Shown here piece after piece: positions 44,427-55,746 of a stretch of 64,000 nt of DNA. This DNA comes from Microcebus murinus (Eukaryota > Chordata > Mammalia > Primates > Cheirogaleidae). The stretch is taken from the NCBI RefSeq assembly GCF_040939455.1, contig NC_134108.1:8213501-8277500 (forward strand), read 5' to 3'. Position 1 is the stretch's first letter; each line of letters starts with the position of its first letter. The notes under the pieces are model-generated. The model worked only from the letters and a program-made list of their open reading frames with translations. It had not been told where the DNA came from and made no database searches. The position numbers and the translations under genes are program-made.

Positions 44427-44722
44427 ATGCTTTTTTTTTTTTTTTTTTTTTTGAGACAGAGTCTTTCTTTGTTGCCTGGGCTAGAATGCTGTGGCTTCAG
44501 CCTAACTCACAGCAACCTCAAACTCCTGGGCTCAAGCAATCCTCCTGCCTCAGCCTCCCAAGTAGCTGGGACTACAGGCCTGTGCCACCACGCCTGGCTA
44601 ATTTTTTGGATTTTTAGTTGCCCAGCTAATTTCTTTCTATTTTTCGTAGATATGGGGGGGGTCTCACTTTTGCTGAGGCTGGTCTCGAACACCTGACCTC
44701 AAGCTATCCTGCCATCTTGGGC
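44427..44722 (-). mobile_element. Alu, antisense, missing its left end
   Basis: Poly-T of about 22, then the right monomer and most of the left; it stops near CAAGCTATCCTGCCATCTTGG. TATACTACATGC flanks both ends (44419 and 44725). Confidence 0.9.
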
Positions 44723-44735
44723 TTATACTACATGC

Positions 44736-46081
44736 TGTTAAACTGGAAAAACATTTTTTCAAAGAAAGGGAAAAAATGATCAGGAATAAAAAAAATTATT
44801 ATAAATGAAGCGATGCTATTTGGGAGTTTATTAGCCAAACAAGTTGTATGGTCATTAGTACTCTTTTACATAAAAATTATTAAGGACATTTACACTAATT
44901 ATTAAATAAGCCAAGGGAACAATTAAAATAAAACAGCTAATGGCCAAAATTCTTCTTAGCAGATCCAAATTATAAAAGGTGTACTATCAAAATAGTACCA
45001 AGAGACTCTTTCTAGTTCATTGTCCTGTAAAGATCCTTAAGAACAATTTCTGAACACAATGCATATTTGTACATAGCTGAGTGGCCACCTGTCAGGTTGT
45101 CGAGTCCTTAGTTGTTCCTGTGTTCTCTCACCCACTCTGAAAGGACTGGTCACCCTTCCGGAGGTCAAAAAGGAATATTAAATGATATCACAAACTTGCA
45201 TATTGAGCTCTTGGAACTTTATTAGATTCCCTGAAATGTTTATTTCTCTGTAGCTATCATCTCAGCCAATGAAAAGCTTATCCTAATATTATGTTTAAAA
45301 TAAATATTTCAGACCCACAAAGAGGTAGAAAGCAGGCTATGAAGGACACCTGTGAACCACCTTGCACCTGAGTAAGGTATTAGCAATGCAGTTGAAACCT
45401 CTGTGGAGCTTCTCTAATGGCACCATCTCCTTGTCCTCCAGATGTGGTCACTGTCTTAAATTTTCACCCAAGTTATTAAGGGCTGAAAAATAACCCAAAT
45501 CCTTGTTTTGCCAAGACTACTCTTTATATATTTCCCTATTGCCTATTGACTGCTCTTTTGAAGTGACTGCAATTAGAGATTGTTATACTATTTGTGAACT
45601 TTGTTTAAATTGGTTGAGATTAACCTGGCACCAGTGTGGAGACAGGCTCCAAGGTGGTTTGATAGGAAGCCTGGGTATCACGGAATATCTGAGTGTTGTG
45701 CGTGCAACGGTTCCAGCCCTTGGCATTGTTTCTAAAGCGCCCCGGAGGGCTGCCCTCCCTCACTTTCCTTTAACCTTGCATGAAGAACTCGTAAGCGAGT
45801 TACCAAGAGCCTTTCACCAGGCTCATGAGGTAGGCATATGATTACCTTCCTCTAACTGAAAAACTGAAATCTGAAATGAGGAGTCATTTAAGGTAAATAG
45901 CTAGACTACAGAGAGCAGGGAATAGTATCCAAGACTCCTGACTCCAGTGTTTCCTCACTTCCTTCCAAGGCATTGATTATCATGTATTAACAAAATCATG
46001 ACTTTCAAATACAGGGAAGGCTTCACAAAAGAAGAGAGAAGGTAAATAACACTCATTAAAGTCCTGCCATATCCCAAGTCA
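44736..46081. other. AT-rich single-copy stretch
   Basis: I see no gene or known repeat. Open frames such as 45503-45841 have no recognisable homology. Confidence 0.4.
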
Positions 46082-46225
46082 GTGGTTCTCAAATTTTGGT
46101 ATGCATCAGAACTACCTAGGGACTTGTTAAAGACATAGACTCCCAGGGCCCACTTGAGACTGAGCCATAATTCCTAGAGAAAGGCTGAGTAATCCTAATG
46201 CATACTCAAGCTTCAATACAAATAC
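46082..46225 (+). mobile_element. MER5A-like hAT element
   Basis: CAGTGGTTCTCAAATTTTGG, CATCAGAACTACCTAGGGAC and CTTGTTAAAGACATAGACTC match MER5A. The far terminal repeat is lost. Confidence 0.82.
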
Positions 46226-46435
46226 AACTGGAGTTCAGTTTTCTCTCTGTGTTGGGGGGAGGAGTTTAGGTTCTAAAGGCAGGTAAAAATAAGTTACCCT
46301 TAGAAAATTCTCCTTACAACATTCATAATGTAGAGTATAAATTTTGGGGGGGGGGAGAAGAGAACCCTGTACAGTAACATGTGAAATGAAATGTGTATGA
46401 TTACAAATGAGGCATGCCTATGCAAAATAGGACTT
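46226..46435. other. Short single-copy gap
   Basis: Nothing recognised apart from a G run at 46345-46355. Confidence 0.35.
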
Positions 46436-46439
46436 TTAT

Positions 46440-46759
<320 letters not shown>

Positions 46760-46810
46760 CAAGATAGGACTTTTATATATACATTTTAACTATACATTTT
46801 ATATATACAT

Positions 46811-47139
<329 letters not shown>

Positions 47140-47489
47140 TATATATACATTTTAATTTATACATTATGCAAGAAAGACTCATGCCATTGTCCTTTGGTAT
47201 CCTCTGGGGATTGGTTCTAGGACTCACCTGGATATCAAGATGCTCAAGTCCCTAATATAAAATTGTGTAGTTCTATGCAATCCTCCTGTATACTTTAAAT
47301 CATCTCTGGATACTAAATACTATACAAATGGTTGTTGCACTATGTTCTGTATTGGCTTTTTACCAGCATTTTTTTTTTTATCACTGTATTGTTTTGGGTT
47401 TTTTTCCAAATATTTTATCCAAGGTTGGTTGAATCCTTGCATGTTGAACCTGAAGATACAGAAGGCTGATTATACATACAAGTGGAGAA
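47140..47489. other. Single-copy stretch
   Basis: No gene; AT-rich, with a short T run at 47371. Confidence 0.35.
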
Positions 47490-47660
47490 AATTGAGTGCT
47501 CACATTACATGAGTCCATAACACAAGAATACCATGAAATACATATCACCATCTCCATTGTACAGATGAAGAGATGGAAACTCAGTAAGTTTGAGAGACCT
47601 GCCCCAAGTGACCAGCTTGGAAGTGCTGAAACCAGAATTCAGACTTGGCTGTGTATGCTT
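47490..47660 (-). mobile_element. MIR-like SINE, antisense
   Basis: CATCTCCATTGTACAGATGA, GAGATGGAAACTCAGTAAG and AACCAGAATTCAGACTTGGC follow reverse MIR. Confidence 0.7.
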
Positions 47661-47844
47661 TTAAAATCTGTCATCTTTTCATTTTTACTAAACCACCACA
47701 GGTGAAATGCTGTTTCGTTTTGCAGCCTTCTCCTGAAAAAAGGCCTCCCTCCCCGCCCTGACCTCTGCAAATGCCCTGGATCTGTACCTCGGGGAAAGTT
47801 ACAGGGTTGCCAAAGCAGCAGTTTGCTCCTATGACAGGTTTAGG

Positions 47845-47995
47845 CATTACTATGAGCTCAGGCTGTGCTAAGCACTTTGCATGCATGATCTCATCTAACC
47901 TTTACAAGTTTATGTAGGAGGTGCTACTAGCATGTACATTCTACAAACTGGGAAACTGGAGTCTTGGAGAGTTTGGAACTTTGCCCAAAGTCATT
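47845..47995 (-). mobile_element. MIR SINE, antisense
   Basis: GCTGTGCTAAGCACTTTGCA, ATCTCATCTAACCTTTACAA and AACTTTGCCCAAAGTCATTG follow reverse MIR. It is cut by the pyrimidine tract. Confidence 0.8.
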
Positions 47996-47999
47996 GGTT

Positions 48000-48143
48000 A
48001 CTTTTTCTTTCTTTTCTTCTTCTCTTCTTTTCTTTTCTTCTTTCTTTCTTCCTTCCTTCTTTCCTTTCTTTCTTTCTTCTTTCTTCCTTCTTTTCTCTTT
48101 CTTTCTCTCTCTCTTTCTTTCTTTTCTTTTTTTTTTTTTTTTT
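48000..48143. repeat. TTTC-rich polypyrimidine tract
   Basis: About 140 bp of T and C only, apart from the ends: TTTCT and CCTT mixtures followed by a T run. It has local mirror symmetry. Confidence 0.92.
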
Positions 48144-48149
48144 GCACAT

Positions 48150-48365
48150 ATCCTTGGTATTTGGTTACTCTTTCTACGAGTGCTTACTACGTGCTAGGTA
48201 CCGTCCTAGGCATCTTAGGTGTATCAACTCATCCCATTCTTATCACCATCCTATGAACCAGGTGCCATAATTATGCCGTTTAATAGTTGAGGAAACTAAA
48301 GCACAAAGGATACAATCAACTCGCTTAGCTCACATGGGGAGTTGGTGGTAAAACTAAGAAAGGAA
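48150..48365 (-). mobile_element. MIR SINE, antisense
   Basis: CGAGTGCTTACTACGTGCTA, CAACTCATCCCATTCTTATC and TTGAGGAAACTAAAGCACAA follow reverse MIR. Confidence 0.82.
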
Positions 48366-48384
48366 TTCAGGATCTCTGGTCTCA

Positions 48385-48545
48385 ACCTTTAGCCAATATC
48401 TCAATCACCTGGAGGGCGTGTAGATACATTGATTGTTCCACCTGGCCCTACAATTTCTGACTCCCAAGGCTGAAGCAGCACCTAATTCCATTTCTGCAGC
48501 GTCCTAAGTAACTCTCACCTGGGACTTGGAGAACCACTGCTCTAG
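48385..48545 (+). mobile_element. MER5A-like hAT element
   Basis: TCTCAATCACCTGGAGGGCG to TTGGAGAACCACTGCTCTAG; the right terminal repeat is well kept. It ends about 220 bp before the CpG island. Confidence 0.8.
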
Positions 48546-49083
48546 AGGGAACGCTCTCAATCATCACCGCGCAAAAAACTCTACTGACCACCAAAGCACA
48601 TCCTGTGTTATTAAAATTGCTCCTGTTAACTATTAGAGGCGCGGGGCAGGGGGCACCTAGAATTTCAGAGAAGGCTCCCGTGAAGCTTTTTGCTAGTCAA
48701 ATCCAAGAAGGCCACAAAGCAGTCCCTTCGCCAGAGCACACACATGGCAACGGGGCAATGGCGCGCCTCTCTGGGAGGAAGCAGGGGGCTGGGCGGGCCC
48801 GCCACGTGCGTCGGGGCTCGGCCGCCAGGTCCTGCCGCCCCAGCGCCGCGTTCCCAGAACCGGGCCCGGAGGCCCGGGACGACCGAGGCAGCCCCACCTC
48901 AAAGGCCCAGCGATCCCCCCGCGGCCGCCCGCCCCTTTAGATTTGCATTTCCTTTATTCCCCTCAGTGCAGTGTGGAACAGACCACCTCGCACTTTACCC
49001 TCCGCTCTGGAGGAGAACCCGATTCCGCAAAGTTCTCCAAGGGCAAGGGGCAAGCGGCGAGGAGGGCCAGGCCTTCAAGATGG

Positions 49084-49283
49084 AGCGACCGCGGCGGGCA
49101 GGGCGGGCTGCTGCCATCTTGGCCCGGGCGCACCTCGCAGGTCGGGCGGGCGGGCGCGGGGCGGGGCGACAGGCGAGCGGCCCGGGACCCCGCCCCGCCG
49201 GGGCCTCTCGGGAGCGGGGGCCGCGGCGAGCGAGTCAGACGCTCGGACCGCGGGGAGCGCACGGGACGCAGCCGGCGCCGCGG
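49084..49283 (+). other. Possible alternative untranslated first exon in the island
   Basis: A donor-like GTGAGC at 49284 follows a GC-rich stretch after the YY1-like pair. A second donor-like GTGCGT is at 49541. Human EZR has a transcript form with an extra non-coding 5' exon, so one of these could mark it. No transcript evidence is available and GT-rich donors occur by chance in CpG islands. The 5' end given is arbitrary. Confidence 0.25.
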
Positions 49284-49889
49284 GTGAGCGGGGCGCGCGG
49301 CCAGGGTCGGCGGGCTGGGGGGCCGGGCCGGCGGGTTCGCGCCGCGCGCTCAGCGGGGCCGGAGGCCGGGGCTCCCGACTGCTGGGCGGGCGGAGGGGTA
49401 GCCGCGGGCGGCCTAGGGGGGCCGGGCTCGGGGTCCCCGCCGGGCTGACGCGCTGGGCAGGTGGAGAAGAACCTGCCCGCGCAGCCTTCCTCTCCCCACT
49501 CTGGCCCCGGGTCCCTTCCTGAAGTACAAGCCGAGCCCAGGTGCGTGGACGCGCTCCCGCTCCGCGCCGTCCCTCGGCGGGGCCGGGCGGTTACAGTTTT
49601 AAAAAAGTGTTTCTCAAAGGTTCGACGGTTGCGGTTTCAGCCCTGGGGCAACGGTTGCTACACAAAGTGAAACTTGCTCTGTCTCAGCCCCTCGCGGCTT
49701 CCCGGCAGCCCGAGAAGTACCTCAGCGGGCTCCGGCCCGGGCCCGCGCCCCCTCACCCCAGGCCTCCGCCCGGCCCCGCGCCCCCTCTGCCCGGGCCCGG
49801 CCGGGAACCTGTCCTCGCCCCGCGCCCCCTCCGGCCCCGCCCCGCGGGGGCCCCGCCCGGCCCGCGCCCCCTCCCCTCCTCCCCTCGGG

Positions 49890-49925
49890 CGGCGCGGCGG
49901 GCGGGCGGGGCGGTGACTCAGCCCG
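49890..49925 (+). promoter_or_regulatory. GC-box cluster with adjacent AP-1 site
   Basis: Tandem GGCGGG/GGGGCGG boxes at about 49890-49912 abut a perfect AP-1 heptamer TGACTCA at 49914-49920. Published work on the human ezrin promoter, as I recall it, found functional Sp1 and AP-1 sites about 60-75 bp upstream of transcription start. The spacing here to the inferred start near 49970-49978 fits that arrangement. Confidence 0.7.
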
Positions 49926-49965
49926 GGCGGGCCGGTTCTTAAGCGGGCGCGGGGCGGGCTGCGCG

Positions 49966-50079
49966 GCGCTCTGAGGCTCCGCTCTGCCTGCAGGTGGGGA
50001 GAACCGTCTCGGCTGCTGCTGGAGAGTCGTGTTTCCGGGGGACTGAGGAGACCGTCAGGAACCGAAGATGCCGAAACCA
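49966..50079 (+). other. EZR: EZR exon 1 (5' UTR plus four codons)
   Basis: The probable first exon runs from the start-site region near 49966-49978 to the donor at 50080. About 100 nt of leader precede the ATG. The 5' limit is inferred from where the remembered human cDNA begins (GGCGCTCT-like start) and from the distance to the AP-1 site, so it may be off by 10-20 nt. There is no TATA box at -30; the nearest AT-rich stretch is TTCTTAAG at 49936, inside GC-rich sequence, as expected for a housekeeping-type CpG promoter. Confidence 0.75.
50068..50079 (+). CDS. EZR: Ezrin, first coding exon (codons 1-4 only)
   Basis: Ezrin is the ERM-family linker that ties cortical actin to plasma-membrane proteins: an N-terminal FERM domain binds membrane partners and a C-terminal tail binds F-actin. 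Only the start is here. ATG at 50068 is followed by CCG AAA CCA (Met-Pro-Lys-Pro), then a strong donor GTGAGT at 50080. ERM genes break the reading frame after this fourth codon, so a 12-nt coding piece is normal and not a truncation. The start has A at -3. Radixin begins with the same four residues. I choose ezrin because the preceding leader (CTGCTGCTGGA, AGTCGTGTTT, then ACCGAA just before ATG) closely matches the human EZR 5' UTR I remember, and because the promoter has an Sp1/AP-1 pair as reported for human EZR. I looked for the next exon (Ile-Asn-Val-Arg-Val-Thr-Thr) in the rest of the window and did not find it. Confidence 0.85.
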
Positions 50080-51484
50080 GTGAGTGGCCCCGTTTCTGGG
50101 CCGGGCCGGGTGCGGCGGGCTGCACTTCCCGGGGCGTTACCTGCGCGAGGTGTGGAGCAGCGCTTTCCGGAGGAGCAGGGTGCTTTCTAAACGGCTAGGG
50201 GCACTGGAATGGGACGTCGTCGCCCCTCTTTGTTACTTGGCCGCCCTTTTGCGGAGCGCTAAGAAAACGAGATTTTGATGCTTTTCTCTCCACAGTCGTC
50301 TTTGTGAGCCCCCTCCCCGGTAGTTATGGTCTTCCCTAAAAAACTAGAGGCCCATACACCTCTGTTCTAAAAGTGTATGCTAGTGCAACTTTGAAGTCTC
50401 CTAAAAATCCCAGGTCGCAGGGAGACTCAGGTGGCTTCCGACCACGTACACCAGCTCTCAGAGTTCCTTCAAGCGTCCGAAACCGGACGCAGCCCACGTC
50501 CCCAGGGGCGATCGGAGGGGCCTGGGCTTTCCGAAGCTGCCTTGCAGCTTCGTTCCGGTCGTTTTCCGCCAGGCCGGTGAAGCCGTGCCCTGTTAACCGG
50601 GAAATTTGCTGGCTGTAGCAGGATTTCTATCTCTGAGAGTTACCAGTGGACTTGAATTGCAGATGCAGGCAGCCCGAGGGGGTTGATAAGGAGACTCCGC
50701 GAGCTCCTTCCCGGTCTGCTGGTTAAAGTGCTGCTGTGCCTGTACCCTTGTCCCCTGGAATCTAATTGTGTTGGTTGCTGGCCAGGCCTGGGGAGTTGTA
50801 AGAACAAGGCAGGTTCTTCGTGACTGGCATTTCTTAGAAAATTGTATGTATTCTACCTGCTTTAACACTGGCGACTAGACACCTGGGAGCGGAATTAACA
50901 TTTTTAAATTGAGTTTTGAATCACAATACACAAAATATCAGTATTCACTAAAAATTGCAGTTGAAGATATATAGGGAATTTATTTCTGGTTTTTCATATA
51001 AGTTGGTTCTGTAATCAAGACTGTGTGCTTTTCTCCTATGTTCTCTAAAAGAAGTTCTTTATTAGAGGTCTTTACTGTTATGTTAAAGAAATGACTATTA
51101 ATATGGTAATAGATTCAGAAGCCAATATGTTTTTTGCCTAAGTTATATTATTTCATTCATGATGCAGAATATTTTTTTCCTACACAAATTCTTTAAATTT
51201 CAAACTTAAAAGTTACACCTGACATCCAGGCTTTATGGTGCCTTCGGTATGGAATTGAACTAAAGACAGTCCCGTACCCTGGGCTCAATACAGTGGTATG
51301 CAGAGGATTGGTCAAGGGATTACTGTTCCTGGTGTGGTTTTCTTTATTTCACTAAAAGAAAAGATGCAGAGCTCAGCTGTTAAGGTAGCACTTAGAAAAA
51401 ATTCAGGAAGCCAGTCGCTACTTTACCCGGTCATTACTTTCTTTTCTTTCTTATTTTTCCTAATAAAGGAATTTCTTCTATTCT

Positions 51485-51890
51485 TTTTCTTTTTTATTGT
51501 GGTACAATATACCTAATATACAATTTATCATCTTAACCATTTTTAGGTGTACAGTTCAATGGCATTAAGTACATTCACACTGGTATGCTACCTCCATTGT
51601 CTCATCCTAAACTGAAACTCTGTACCCGTAAATACTAACTCCTCATTTGCCCCTCCCCTCAGCCCTTCAGTGGAATGGCAATCACCATTCTACTTTTTAC
51701 ATCTAGGAATTTTGACTGCTTTAGTACCTATAGAGGTGGAATCATAACGATATTTGTTGTTTTGTGACACTCATTTCCCATATCATATTGTTTTTAAGGT
51801 TCATCCATGTTATATATCAGAATGTCCTTTTTAAGGCTTCTTTTATTTCTTATGGCAGGTATATTTTAATTTCATTTTGCTTTAAACGTC
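51485..51890 (-). mobile_element. Old L1 3' region, antisense
   Basis: TGTGGTACAATATACCTAAT, TCTTAACCATTTTTAGGTGT and AAGGTTCATCCATGTTATAT are the antisense L1M 3' UTR. Confidence 0.85.
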
Positions 51891-52689
51891 TTTTGTGATG
51901 GAGCAGAACTTAAAAAATGCTTCTGATATTTGACAAAGTGAAGATAGTTGTTAAACTGCTAAGGAAGGATCATAGCCATCACCTCATATATTAGAGCCAG
52001 AGTAACTTTTTGAAAGACTAAGTTTTGTATAATATCTCCGGTTACAATTTTCAAACTTATTTGAGAGGTCTTCTTTTAGGTGAGTCATAACTGTCTGCCA
52101 TGGGAAATTCCCACCTGCCCCCCTTTTGGGAAGGAGGGTCTTAGAGATAAAATAAAAGACACTAATCCTTTCTTTGTGTGGATTATATTAGGGCCATCCC
52201 ACAGATCACTGAGACGAGCTTAGAGCTTGCACATATTTGGATATGATATTTCTAAGGCTGTTATAGAGAATATAGTTTGTTAACTTTGTTTTGGTTTGGG
52301 GCTTTTTGCTGCCTCAGTAAATGTTAAAATGAAGCCTCCACCAACAGCTCTGTGGATGTGTCCTTTTAACAAAGGGTTATTGATTCTAATTATTCAAACC
52401 CAAGCTAAAGAATGTTATGTTAGCTAAGAATGTTAGGTGGGTTCCCTGGGATTTAATGTTTTAACAACAGGATTAAGGGGCAAACACACTAAAAGTATGG
52501 ATACATTGGAATAGGTTGGTCTTCCACCTGATGCATTGCAACTGGTAACCCTTGAATTTAGCAGGCAAAGTATTTTTGATTGATTGTCTAAGCTGAGTCA
52601 GTGGATGACCTTATTCATAAAATAGTAAAAATGAAATAATATTCATTTGCTGTGTTTTCTCCTAATACTGTTTCTCAAAGCACTACTTA

Positions 52690-53010
52690 TTAAAAAGATT
52701 GAGTGTTTATTCATTCAGCAAGCAGGTAAGCTGCATGGAGGGTGAGACAGATCTTTTGTCCTCTGCAAGGTTAGTGTCTGGTACCTGAGTGAAGACACAG
52801 GCCAGCACTGAAATGGGAGCTAGAAAACTTGCTAAGAGTGCCTTCAGAGAGGGAAAGAGCCTTGGTGACGTGTGACACAGTTAAGAGGACAACCATCTGA
52901 AGGCGGGATGGACAAACTCTGTTGAGAAGTAACATTTCAGCTGAACTTGCTTAAGGGCTGTTTGGGGATCTGGTCAGCCCTACACTCCAGGCAGAGGAGC
53001 AGCTGTGGTC
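52690..53010 (-). mobile_element. L2-like fragment, antisense, weak
   Basis: TTTATTCATTCAGCAAGCAG, GTAACATTTCAGCTGAACTT and CACTCCAGGCAGAGGAGCAG keep the order of reverse L2, with heavy divergence. Confidence 0.55.
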
Positions 53011-53774
53011 TGTTGTCTGGTTTTGCTTTTCCCACAGCTGCTTTGGGGCTCCCTTCTTGTGTGACTGGCAGACTTCCAAGGAGGATGATTTGGGGTTCCA
53101 GAGGGTGCCTCTCCTCTGTTCATAGGACATAGTGTGCTGTTTGGCGTGTGGGTTCCCCTCATCTGGGCAGAGGTGTACAGGTTGGTGTTCAGGTAGCTGG
53201 TTCTGGAAGCAGCCCCTGTGCCCACCCCTTCATGTTAGAGTGACCAGAGCTCCTTTTTCCTTGCTTTCTCCCTCCTACACTTGCTTTGCTCATTGAGCCA
53301 AAGAGGAGGCATGGGGAATTGGAAAGGAAAACCAGTGCAGTCAAGCTTAGGATGGAAAAGGGTGTTGTGTTTAAGGCCCAGATCTTAAGAGTTGAACTAC
53401 CTTTCAGTGGCACCAACAGATGCCTTACCTGTTCATTTCTAAAGTGTTGTAATAGGAGTTTCTAATGTATAGTAGATTACCTTTCCTTAGGAAAACTCTG
53501 AAGGTATGTTCAAAGTTTTACTTGTGCTAAAATTTTAAGGTAATTTCTGAGATCACCTTGCTTCTTTGGGAATACATAGCCTTTTTCACTAAATATTTTA
53601 ACTGGGGCAGAATTTAGTTAATATTCTAAATACATTTTATTTCCACCTTTTCTCCTTCATGAAGGGTAGATGTTGAATTAGGTAGCTAAGATTTTGCCAT
53701 ATGGCAGTGAGAAGTGCTGACTAGAATTAGTGATTTGCCTTAATCACTGTGAGGTACAGTGAATCTATATGTTC

Positions 53775-54720
53775 ATATATTAATCCAGCACACATTTCCT
53801 GAGTTTTACTATGCAAGGTTTTGAGGCTACCAAATTGCAGACACAGAAACAGTCCCTGTTATCTTGGATTTACAGTCTGGTTTGGACAGTAACCGCAGAG
53901 TTGTGTAGAACTGCAGCTCGAGCAAGTGTCCCTGAAGAGAGATACATGAGGCCTGAGTGTACCTGACGATTCGTGGGTGTTGGGGAGGGTGCGGTCAGGA
54001 AGGCATCCTGAGAACATGAGCTCACCAGGCAGCGGGGACATCTTGTGCAAAGGCCCTGTGGTGGGAGGGAGTATGAGTTCCGGGTTCCACATGAAGACCA
54101 GTGCGGCTAGAGAGGAAGACGAGTCAGGCCATGCCTTGTAGGCCTTCCTCAGGCATTTTTGAGCTTAACTCAGGGTTTTGACTAGAAGGAGGTGACATGG
54201 TTAGATTTGCCTTTTAGAAAGTCAACTAGGGGGAGGGGGAGGGAGCACGGGTATATATACACCTAATGGGCGCAGTGTGCACTGTATTGGGGATGGACAC
54301 ACTTGAAGCTCTGACTCAGGTGGGGCAAGGGCAGTATATGTAACCTAAACATTTGTACCCCTGTAATATGCTGAAATAAAAAAATAAACAAAAATATAAA
54401 GTCAACTGCAATTTCTAAGGATCAGTAGGAGACAGCAGGAGGTGAGAGTGGATACCATGACCATTAAAGTAGCTCAGGCAGCAGCAGAGGTGGTGGGGGG
54501 AACAGAGAAGTGGATGCCTTTGGGAGCTCCTTGGGAGGTGAAATTGATAGGACTTGATGATGGATTGTATGTGCAGGGCCAAGGACAGCACCAGGCTGAC
54601 TTCCGGTTTCTGGCTTGCATAAGCGATGGATGGCGGAGCCAACACTGAGATAAGGAGTCCTGGAAAAGGACCAGGCGTAGGAGAAGGCTGAGAGTCTGGA
54701 TTTGTACATGTTATTAAATC
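53775..54720 (-). mobile_element. L2 LINE, antisense, long, interrupted by an L1 end
   Basis: CAAAGGCCCTGTGGTGGGAG, GCCTTGTAGGCCTTCCTCAG and, after the L1 insert, TAGGACTTGATGATGGATTG. Order and spacing follow the reverse L2 consensus. Confidence 0.78.
54228..54397 (+). mobile_element. Truncated L1 3' end, lineage-specific type, sense
   Basis: Begins with a GGGGGAGGGGGAGGG run and continues through TATATATACACCTAATGGGC and TGTAACCTAAACATTTGTAC to an A-rich tail. The arrangement equals the human young-L1 3' UTR end but the bases differ. Perfect 10-bp duplication AAAGTCAACT (54218-54227 and 54398-54407). Confidence 0.85.
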
Positions 54721-54730
54721 TGTGACTGTG

Positions 54731-55069
<339 letters not shown>

Positions 55070-55272
55070 TGTGACTGTGATTTATGAAAGAAGTCCTTTC
55101 TTTCGTTATTATAACCGTTGCCCCCCCCAAAATATAAAAGTGCCAGACTCCTTAAAGTATAGTATTTTAAAATGTGAATAAATTAAAATAATCCAGTAGC
55201 TTCTACATTTCTCCTAAGTGTGTGTATACACTATACCAACATAAAGCTAAAAGATAGGGTTAATTTAGTGGA

Positions 55273-55436
55273 GTGTTCTCAAATTTTGGTGTATGTAATT
55301 ATCTGGAGACTATTAATTCCTGGGTCCCTCAAAGTACTAATGACTCTCCATCTCCAGGGTGAGGTGTGCCCTGGGTACCTGTGCTTTATATAAGCCCTCC
55401 AGGTGGTTCTGATGCACACCAAAGTTTGAGAACTGG
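55273..55436 (+). mobile_element. MER5A-like hAT element
   Basis: TGTTCTCAAATTTTGGTGTA to CCAAAGTTTGAGAACTGGAG; both worn terminal repeats are visible. Confidence 0.78.
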
Positions 55437-55506
55437 AGATTATTTAGGAAAAGAGCAATTTCTATAGATTCCTTTCTCCTGCACCCCAGTCAAGAAGCAG
55501 CCCAGT

Positions 55507-55746
55507 GAGGGCAGGGGTGGTGGCTCATGCCAGTAATCCTAGCACTAGGAGGCCAAGGTGGGAGGATCGCTTGAGTTCCAGATCAGCCTGAGCAAGAGCA
55601 GGACCCTGTCTCTACCAAAAATAGAAAAAATGAGCCGGATGTGGTAGTGTGTGCCTCTAGTCCCAGCTGCTCAGGAGGCTGAGGCAGGAGGATCACTTGA
55701 GCCCAGGAGTTTGAGGAGTTACTCTATCTCAAAAAAAAAAAAAAAA
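55507..55746 (+). mobile_element. Alu, older type, sense, internally deleted
   Basis: GGGCAGGGGTGGTGGCTCAT start. The right monomer jumps from GAGTTTGAGG to CTCTATCTC, so about 50 bp are missing. Confidence 0.85.

Larger units (their letters stand above)
48770..50160 (+). promoter_or_regulatory. EZR: CpG island / EZR promoter region
   Basis: About 1.4 kb of very GC-rich, CpG-dense sequence in a window that is otherwise CpG-poor outside young Alus. It has many GGGCGG and CCCGCCC boxes and spans the EZR first exon. Facing YY1-like motifs lie at 49076-49083 (CAAGATGG) and 49113-49122 (GCCATCTTGG). An 11-bp palindrome, GCAACGGTTGC, lies at 49648-49658. Long open frames in the island on both strands come from its low stop-codon content. 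Islands of this kind often also start antisense transcripts; nothing in the sequence proves one here. Confidence 0.9.

Noticed and set aside
50068..50079. Radixin (RDX) instead of ezrin
   Set aside because: The first four codons are the same, but leader motifs and promoter layout fit ezrin better; alignment could still overturn this.
48605..50125. Long open frames on both strands in the CpG island (up to 252 codons)
   Set aside because: GC-rich DNA has few stops; the Gly/Arg/Pro/Ala-rich frames overlap each other and the EZR promoter.
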